Shown: positions 6,029-8,197 of the stretch, in pieces
Numbering within the stretch: position 1 is the stretch's first letter
Layout: the number at the start of each line of letters is the position of its first letter
Source of the DNA: Actinomycetes bacterium
GTDB taxonomy: Bacteria > Actinomycetota > Acidimicrobiia > Acidimicrobiales > CADCSY01
Direction of reading: 5' to 3'
Length of the DNA: 8,197 nucleotides
NCBI GenBank assembly: GCA_025464025.1
Contig: JAODBP010000034.1
Location: forward strand, 1-8,197
Translations under genes and position numbers: made by a program
Notes under the pieces: generated by a model
What the model was told of the DNA's origin: nothing
The model's database searches: none
What the model saw: only the letters and a program-made list of their open reading frames with translations

Positions 6029-6934
6029 ATGACCCTGGGCGAAGGCGAGCTGGCCCGCATCGGCCTCACGGTGTCGTGCCGTGACACCGATGCCATCCCG
6101 AAGGTGCCCGGTGCCGGCGAGGTCGTCGACGGCGTGCAGCTCATGCACAACGGGGTCAAGGTGGTCGAAGGCGGCTACTACGGCGACTGGATGACCGAGG
6201 TCATCCGCGTCCTGCGCGGCCACCACGAGCCGCAGGAGGAGGTGGCCTTCCACGCCGTCGTCGAGCGGCTGGCGGCCACGACCGGCGACGCGCCGGTCAT
6301 GGTCGAGCTCGGCGCGTTCTGGGCCTACTACTCGCTCTGGTTCAAGCAGCGGCTCCCCCAGGGCCGGGCCTACCTGGTCGAGCCCGATCCCGCCTACCTC
6401 GACGTCGGCCGCCGCAACTTCGAGCTCAACGGCTTCGAGGGCACGTTCCACCAGGCCGCCATCGGCCGGGCGAAGGCGGCGCCGGCGCCCTTCGAGTGCG
6501 AGAGCGACGGCCAGACGAGGCCGGTGCCGGTCGAAGGCCTGGCGTCGATCCTCGATCGGTTCCATCTGCCGTTCGTCGACGTGCTGTTCAGCGACATCCA
6601 AGGCTTCGAGTGGCCGCTCCTCGACGGCGGGCGCGACGTGCTCGCCGGCGGCCGCATCCGGTTCCTCGTCGTGTCGACGCACCACCACGTGATCAGCGGC
6701 GACCCGCTCACCCACCAGCGCTGCCTCGAGCTGCTGCGGGAGGTCGGCGCCCACGTGATCCTCGAGCACACCGTCGCCGAGTCCTACAGCGGCGACGGAC
6801 TGATCGTGGTGTCGTTCGACGAGCGCGACCGCGACCTCGAGGTCGTGGCCAGCCGGTGCCGGGTCGGCAGCTCGTGGTTCGGCGATCCGCTGAAGGACCT
6901 CGAGCAGGCCTACCGCGAGCTCGGGAAGCTGTAG
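6029..6934 (+). CDS. FkbM-family SAM-dependent methyltransferase
   Basis: A 301-residue cytosolic protein starting at ATG 6029. A longer reading from an ATG at 5969 would overlap the signal-peptide codons of the divergent protease and cross the promoter, so it is rejected. The Rossmann methyltransferase core spans about 88-260: VELGAFWAYYS (92-102) is motif I, VEPDPAYLDVGRRNFELNG (117-135) contains the acidic SAM-ribose residue Glu118, and SDIQGFEWPLL (188-198) is the FkbM hallmark with Asp189 and Glu194. Motif I reads E-L-G-A-F-W-A, lacking the usual third glycine. The HHH..GDPLTHQR stretch (218-231) and SGDGLIVVSF near the end are typical of one FkbM branch. FkbM enzymes O-methylate sugars or secondary metabolites; the substrate here is unknown. 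A surface glycan acceptor is suggested only by nearby genes. Confidence 0.88.
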   Translation: MTLGEGELARIGLTVSCRDTDAIPKVPGAGEVVDGVQLMHNGVKVVEGGYYGDWMTEVIRVLRGHHEPQEEVAFHAVVERLAATTGDAPVMVELGAFWAYYSLWFKQRLPQGRAYLVEPDPAYLDVGRRNFELNGFEGTFHQAAIGRAKAAPAPFECESDGQTRPVPVEGLASILDRFHLPFVDVLFSDIQGFEWPLLDGGRDVLAGGRIRFLVVSTHHHVISGDPLTHQRCLELLREVGAHVILEHTVAESYSGDGLIVVSFDERDRDLEVVASRCRVGSSWFGDPLKDLEQAYRELGKL

Positions 6935-6949
6935 CGAGCGGGCCTGGAC

Positions 6950-8197
<1,248 letters not shown>

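Noticed and set aside
6919..6939. GCTCG/CGAGC inverted repeat at the FkbM stop codon as a terminator
   Set aside because: Only five base pairs with an 11-base loop and no T-run; expected by chance at this GC content.

Overview
The window is very GC-rich chromosomal DNA from an actinobacterium. The evidence is strong G/C bias at third codon positions, frequent GTG starts, an LpdA-like flavoprotein of mycobacterial type, a subtilase carrying cell-wall-binding repeats, and a separate-subunit methylmalonyl-CoA mutase. An Acidimicrobiia-type lineage would fit, but that is inference; no marker gene fixes the taxon. I see no IS element, phage gene, CRISPR array, tRNA or rRNA, and no stretch over 300 bases without a gene.

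Layout. 1-181 (-) is the N-terminal part of a sigma-70-type (ECF-like) sigma factor cut by the window edge. 284-1642 (-) is an LpdA-like FAD/NAD(P) oxidoreductase. It is divergent, across 38 bp, from 1681-2982 (+), a WbpA-like UDP-N-acetylglucosamine 6-dehydrogenase. That gene converges, with 3 bp between stop codons, on 2986-3921 (-), an extended SDR sugar-nucleotide epimerase/dehydratase. Upstream of it on the same strand, 35 bp away, is 3957-5984 (-), a secreted subtilisin-family protease with three C-terminal cell-wall-binding type 2 repeats. That gene is divergent from 6029-6934 (+), an FkbM-family methyltransferase. This last gene converges, 15 bp apart, on 6950-8197 (-), the large subunit of a B12-dependent acyl-CoA mutase, open at its 5' end.

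Function. The middle genes (UDP-sugar dehydrogenase, epimerase, FkbM methyltransferase, wall-anchored protease) share a loose cell-surface theme: acidic sugar-nucleotide supply, O-methylation of a glycan or secondary metabolite, and exported proteolysis. No glycosyltransferase, polymerase or flippase is present, and the genes look like separate short transcription units, so a single locus is not demonstrated. The flanking sigma factor, flavoprotein and mutase are ordinary regulatory or metabolic genes.

Regulation is the most distinctive property. Four genes have a TANNNT -10-like hexamer ending 6 or 7 bases before the start codon with no Shine-Dalgarno sequence, the expected layout of leaderless transcripts. 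Several very short gene junctions hold compact GC hairpins without U-tracts; one at 2973-2995 folds the two opposing stop codons against each other. I found no convincing evidence of a new defence or mobile system.
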